In this document: positions 36,186 to 38,884 of the stretch, in pieces
Position numbering within the stretch: position 1 is the first letter of the stretch
Layout of the letters: each line of letters opens with the position of its first letter
Origin: Actinomycetes bacterium
GTDB taxonomy: Bacteria > Actinomycetota > Actinomycetes > Nanopelagicales > Nanopelagicaceae
Length of the DNA stretch: 38,884 bases
Assembly (NCBI GenBank): GCA_025355765.1
Contig: JANXZB010000091.1
Span: forward strand, 1-38,884
Direction of reading: 5' to 3'
Program-made: the position numbers and the translations under genes
Notes under the pieces: generated by a model
Database searches by the model: none
Told to the model about the DNA's origin: nothing
What the model saw: only the letters and a program-made list of their open reading frames with translations

Positions 36186-36215
36186 CGCAGAATAACAAAA
36201 GGTAGATAGGTAAAA

Positions 36216-38687
36216 ATGGACGAGCTCAGTAAAGATTTCGATCGTCAAGAGGTTGTGGATCTCCAAGTGGAGATGGCGCGCTCTTATCTCGATTATGCGA
36301 TGAGCGTCATTGTCGGCCGTGCTCTGCCCGATGTTCGAGATGGTTTAAAACCCGTGCATCGCCGAGTGCTCTACGCAATGTTTGACGGTGGTTACAGACC
36401 AGATAAGGGTTACTACAAATCTTCTCGCATCGTCGGTGATGTGATGGGTAATTACCACCCCCACGGTGACACGGCGATTTATGACACTGTGGTTCGACTT
36501 GCGCAATCATGGTCGCTTCGTTATCCATTGGTGGATGGAAACGGAAACTTCGGTTCCCCCGGAAACGATCCCGCAGCGGCAATGCGTTATACCGAAGCTC
36601 GACTCTCTCCTATCGCCATGGAGATGATGCGAGATATCGATGAAAACACAGTGAACTTCTCGCCTAACTACGATGGCCGTTCGCAAGAGCCAGACGTACT
36701 TCCAAGCCGTTTCCCCAATCTTCTAGTCAATGGCAGTGCGGGCATTGCCGTGGGCATGGCGACAAATATCCCGCCGCATAACTTGCGCGAGATTGCCGAA
36801 GGCGTGGACTGGGCACTTGCTCACCCAGAGGCCAAGCCAGAGGAACTCCTTGCACAACTCTTGAAGTGTGTGAAAGGTCCAGATTTTCCTACCAAGGCAC
36901 TCATTGTTGGTCGATCTGGCATTGAATCTGCATATCGGACAGGTCGCGGTTCGATCACGATGCGCGCTATTGTCAACGTTGAAGAGATTAACAAACGCAC
37001 CTGTCTCGTCGTCACCGAACTGCCATACCAAGTTAACCCCGACAACTTGGCCTTGAAGATCGCCGAATTAGTCAAAGACGGAAAAATAAAAGGCATCGCT
37101 GACGTGCGCGATGAAGGTAACGAGCGATTGGGCCAGCGCCTCGTCATTGTCTTGCGCAATGACGCGATTCCAAAAGTTGTCCTTAATAATCTTTATAAGC
37201 AGACGCAGTTGCAGGACACCTTTGGCGCCAACATGTTGGCATTGGTTGATGGAGTGCCCCGGACCCTTCGCCTGGATGAGTTTGTCCGGTACTACATCGA
37301 TCACCAGGTTGAAGTTATTGTGCGCCGCACAACATTCAGACTTGCTGAAAAAGAGCGCCGCGCGCACATCCTGCGCGGTTATCTAAAAGCCCTCGATGCT
37401 CTAGATGCTGTGATCGCCTTGATCCGTGCCAGTTCGACTCCCGAAGAGGCGCGCACCGGTTTGATGAAGTTGCTCGACGTTGATGAGATCCAAGCAAACG
37501 CAATTTTAGATATGCAACTGCGTCGCATCGCCGCTCTCGAGCGTCAGAAGATCAATGATGAGTACGACGGGCTTATGGCCGACATCGTCGAGCTCACAGC
37601 GATTCTTGCAAGCGATGTTAAGCAGCGTGAAATTATCAAGACAGAGCTTTCAGATTTGGTTGCCAAGTATGGGGATGATCGCCGCACACAGATTGTTGCC
37701 AGTGAAGGTGATTTCTCTGCCGAGGATCTAATTCCTGATCAAGACGCAGTCGTGACAATTACCCACACCGGGTATGCCAAGCGAACCAAGGCAGATCTTT
37801 ATCGCTCACAGAAGCGCGGTGGCAAGGGAGTTCGAGGCGCTGCGCTAAAGCAGGATGACGTAGTTGATCACTTCTTTATTGCTTCAACCCATGACTGGCT
37901 TCTCTTCTTCACCAATCAAGGACGGGTTTACCGATCCAAGGTTCATGAGTTGCCAGATGCTGGACGCGATGCCCGCGGTCAGCACGTCGCGAATCTGATG
38001 GCGTTCAAGCCTGACGAGCAGATTGCGCAAGTACTGTCGATTAAGAATTATGAAGTTGAGCCTTACCTGGTTCTTTCAACAAGAAACGGATTGGTCAAGA
38101 AGACTTCATTGAAAGAGTACGACTCGCCTCGTGCGGGTGGCCTGATTGCCATTTCCCTAAGGAATGGCGATGAGGTTGTCAGCGCTTCCCTTGCAAAAGG
38201 TGATGATGAGTTGCTCCTAGTTTCCAGAAAGGGAATGTCGACGCGTTTCTGCGCCGATGACGAATCTCTTCGTCCGATGGGTAGGTCGACAAGCGGCGTT
38301 ATTGGAATGAAGTTTCGACAAGGCGATGAACTTCTCACGATGGCCCGGATTAACGCAGAAGATTCCAATCTCTTGGTTTTCACCGCAACCGATGGTGGAT
38401 ACGGCAAAAAGACTCCGCTAGATGAATACAGGCTGCAAGGCCGCGGCGGAATTGGTATCAAAGCCGCCAAGATCGATGAGGATTCCCGTGGAGTCCTGGT
38501 AGGCGCCCTGGTCCTGCGTGAAGAGGATGAGGTGCTTGTAATTACTTCTGCCGGTACCGTCATGCGCACGCCAGCCTCGCAAGTTCGTCAAACTGGTCGA
38601 GATTCCATGGGTGTTAGGCTGGTAAATCTTGCAGATGGGGTTACGGTCGTCTCCGTGACTAAGAGCGCGGAGGTGGAAACAGAGTAA
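36216..38687 (+). CDS. gyrA: DNA gyrase subunit A
   Basis: DNA-cleaving subunit of gyrase, 823 residues. The catalytic tyrosine is Tyr125 in [11 protein letters not shown]. The quinolone-resistance region reads [10 protein letters not shown], with Thr86 at the position of E. coli Ser83 and Asp90 at that of Asp87. The C-terminal half carries the six-bladed DNA-wrapping domain with the GyrA box ([10 protein letters not shown]), so it is gyrase and not topoisomerase IV. ATG 36216 follows gyrB after 30 bases. No DUF3566 gene follows; tRNA-Ile starts 57 bases later. Confidence 0.98.
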   Translation: MDELSKDFDRQEVVDLQVEMARSYLDYAMSVIVGRALPDVRDGLKPVHRRVLYAMFDGGYRPDKGYYKSSRIVGDVMGNYHPHGDTAIYDTVVRLAQSWSLRYPLVDGNGNFGSPGNDPAAAMRYTEARLSPIAMEMMRDIDENTVNFSPNYDGRSQEPDVLPSRFPNLLVNGSAGIAVGMATNIPPHNLREIAEGVDWALAHPEAKPEELLAQLLKCVKGPDFPTKALIVGRSGIESAYRTGRGSITMRAIVNVEEINKRTCLVVTELPYQVNPDNLALKIAELVKDGKIKGIADVRDEGNERLGQRLVIVLRNDAIPKVVLNNLYKQTQLQDTFGANMLALVDGVPRTLRLDEFVRYYIDHQVEVIVRRTTFRLAEKERRAHILRGYLKALDALDAVIALIRASSTPEEARTGLMKLLDVDEIQANAILDMQLRRIAALERQKINDEYDGLMADIVELTAILASDVKQREIIKTELSDLVAKYGDDRRTQIVASEGDFSAEDLIPDQDAVVTITHTGYAKRTKADLYRSQKRGGKGVRGAALKQDDVVDHFFIASTHDWLLFFTNQGRVYRSKVHELPDAGRDARGQHVANLMAFKPDEQIAQVLSIKNYEVEPYLVLSTRNGLVKKTSLKEYDSPRAGGLIAISLRNGDEVVSASLAKGDDELLLVSRKGMSTRFCADDESLRPMGRSTSGVIGMKFRQGDELLTMARINAEDSNLLVFTATDGGYGKKTPLDEYRLQGRGGIGIKAAKIDEDSRGVLVGALVLREEDEVLVITSAGTVMRTPASQVRQTGRDSMGVRLVNLADGVTVVSVTKSAEVETE

Positions 38688-38720
38688 AGACCGATCTCGG
38701 TTTGGGGTCTACCTCCACTT

Positions 38721-38744
38721 ACCTGTAGCCTTACGCAGGTTTTC
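38721..38744 (+). terminator. Weak candidate terminator after gyrA
   Basis: ACCTG and CAGGT (38721-38740) can pair around a ten-base loop that may fold further, followed by TTTC. The stem is short and the T-run poor, and it abuts the tRNA-Ile 5' end, so it may instead be leader sequence of the tRNA transcript. Confidence 0.3.
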
Positions 38745-38819
38745 GGGCCTTTAGCTCAGCCTGGTTAGAGCGCTTCCCTGATAAGGAAGAGGTCGGAGGT
38801 TCAAGTCCTCCAAGGCCCA
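38745..38819 (+). tRNA. tRNA-Ile (anticodon GAT)
   Basis: All cloverleaf parts are visible. The acceptor stem is GGGCCTT with AAGGCCC, the D stem GCTC/GAGC, the anticodon stem CTTCC/GGAAG with loop CTGATAA (anticodon GAT), and the T stem GGAGG/CCTCC with TTCAAGT. The length is 75 bases with discriminator A. CCA is not encoded, so the Cca enzyme must add it. tRNA-Ile followed by tRNA-Ala after gyrA is common in actinobacteria. Confidence 0.97.
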
Positions 38820-38833
38820 CTCCCGTTAACCAC

Positions 38834-38884
38834 GGGGACTTAGCTCAATTGGTAGAGCACCGCCTTTGCAAGGCGGGGGTTAGG
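38834..38884 (+). tRNA. tRNA-Ala (anticodon TGC), cut by the window end
   Basis: The 5' part is clear: acceptor GGGGACT, D stem GCTC/GAGC with loop AATTGGTA, anticodon stem CCGCC/GGCGG with loop TTTGCAA (anticodon TGC). The sequence ends in the variable-loop/T-stem region. It starts 14 bases after tRNA-Ile. Confidence 0.95.

Overview
The window is chromosomal core DNA from an actinobacterium and contains the replication-origin region. The evidence is the gene order rpmH-dnaA-dnaN-recF-dciA(DUF721)-gyrB-gyrA-tRNA-Ile-tRNA-Ala to the right of the origin and rnpA-yidD-yidC-jag-rsmG-parA-parB to the left. Actinobacterial markers support this: a CwlM-type pseudo-amidase, a DUF5318 protein beside a class A PBP, a DUF6049-like protein before murJ, a MutT4-like NUDIX protein with a very basic N-terminus, and an actinobacterial-type DnaB. 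Base composition is near 50% GC by eye. Genes are tightly packed: ATGA/GTGA overlaps, convergent genes overlapping at their stops, and no gene-free stretch over about 370 bases. This suggests a streamlined lineage, perhaps a freshwater planktonic group such as Nanopelagicales; that placement is inference.

Layout. 1-1192: a type IV pilus/type II secretion ATPase (pilB-like), broken at the left edge by an inverted join. 1393-4172: a long acyl-CoA dehydrogenase and an EamA/DMT transporter. 4169-5566 (-): dnaB, with a cluster of DnaA-box-like sites upstream. 5850-9238: a divergent pair, an FAD/GcvT dimethylglycine/sarcosine dehydrogenase-like protein and a choline-kinase-like phosphotransferase. 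9283-14695 (-): rplI, rpsR, ssb, rpsF, a GT87-type membrane glycosyltransferase, a class A PBP and DUF5318. 14746-17443: an MFS transporter converging on the CCA-adding enzyme. 17477-20819: NUDIX, DUF6049-like, murJ. 20850-24638: trxB, trxA, cwlM, an aminotransferase. 24641-29276 (-): parB, parA, rsmG, jag/khpB, yidC, yidD, rnpA, rpmH. 29277-31315: dnaA with DnaA boxes on both sides; the dnaA-dnaN gap of about 370 bases is the probable oriC. 31316-38687: dnaN, recF, dciA, gyrB, gyrA. 38745-38884: tRNA-Ile(GAT) and a tRNA-Ala(TGC) cut by the window edge.

How the genes fit together. DnaA, DciA, DnaB and SSB cover initiation, helicase loading and the fork; DnaN, RecF and gyrase cover elongation, repair and topology. 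ParA/ParB act on two parS sites, which lie inside the 5' coding ends of parA and rsmG. PBP, MurJ, CwlM and the DUF5318/DUF6049 genes form a cell-envelope set. RpmH, RnpA, YidC/YidD, Jag, S6, S18 and L9 serve translation, RNA maturation and membrane insertion.

I did not find a defence island, CRISPR array, prophage, insertion sequence or obvious new multi-gene system. The most useful unusual points are: the inverted join at the left edge (possibly an amplification or assembly chimera), parS sites that encode the same tetrapeptide in two proteins, a DnaA-box cluster upstream of dnaB, a perfect 11-bp inverted repeat inside yidC, a perfect hairpin in the gyrB leader, and the missing or shortened members of the usual actinobacterial origin cluster (no sigM, short DUF6049 protein, no DUF3566 gene after gyrA).
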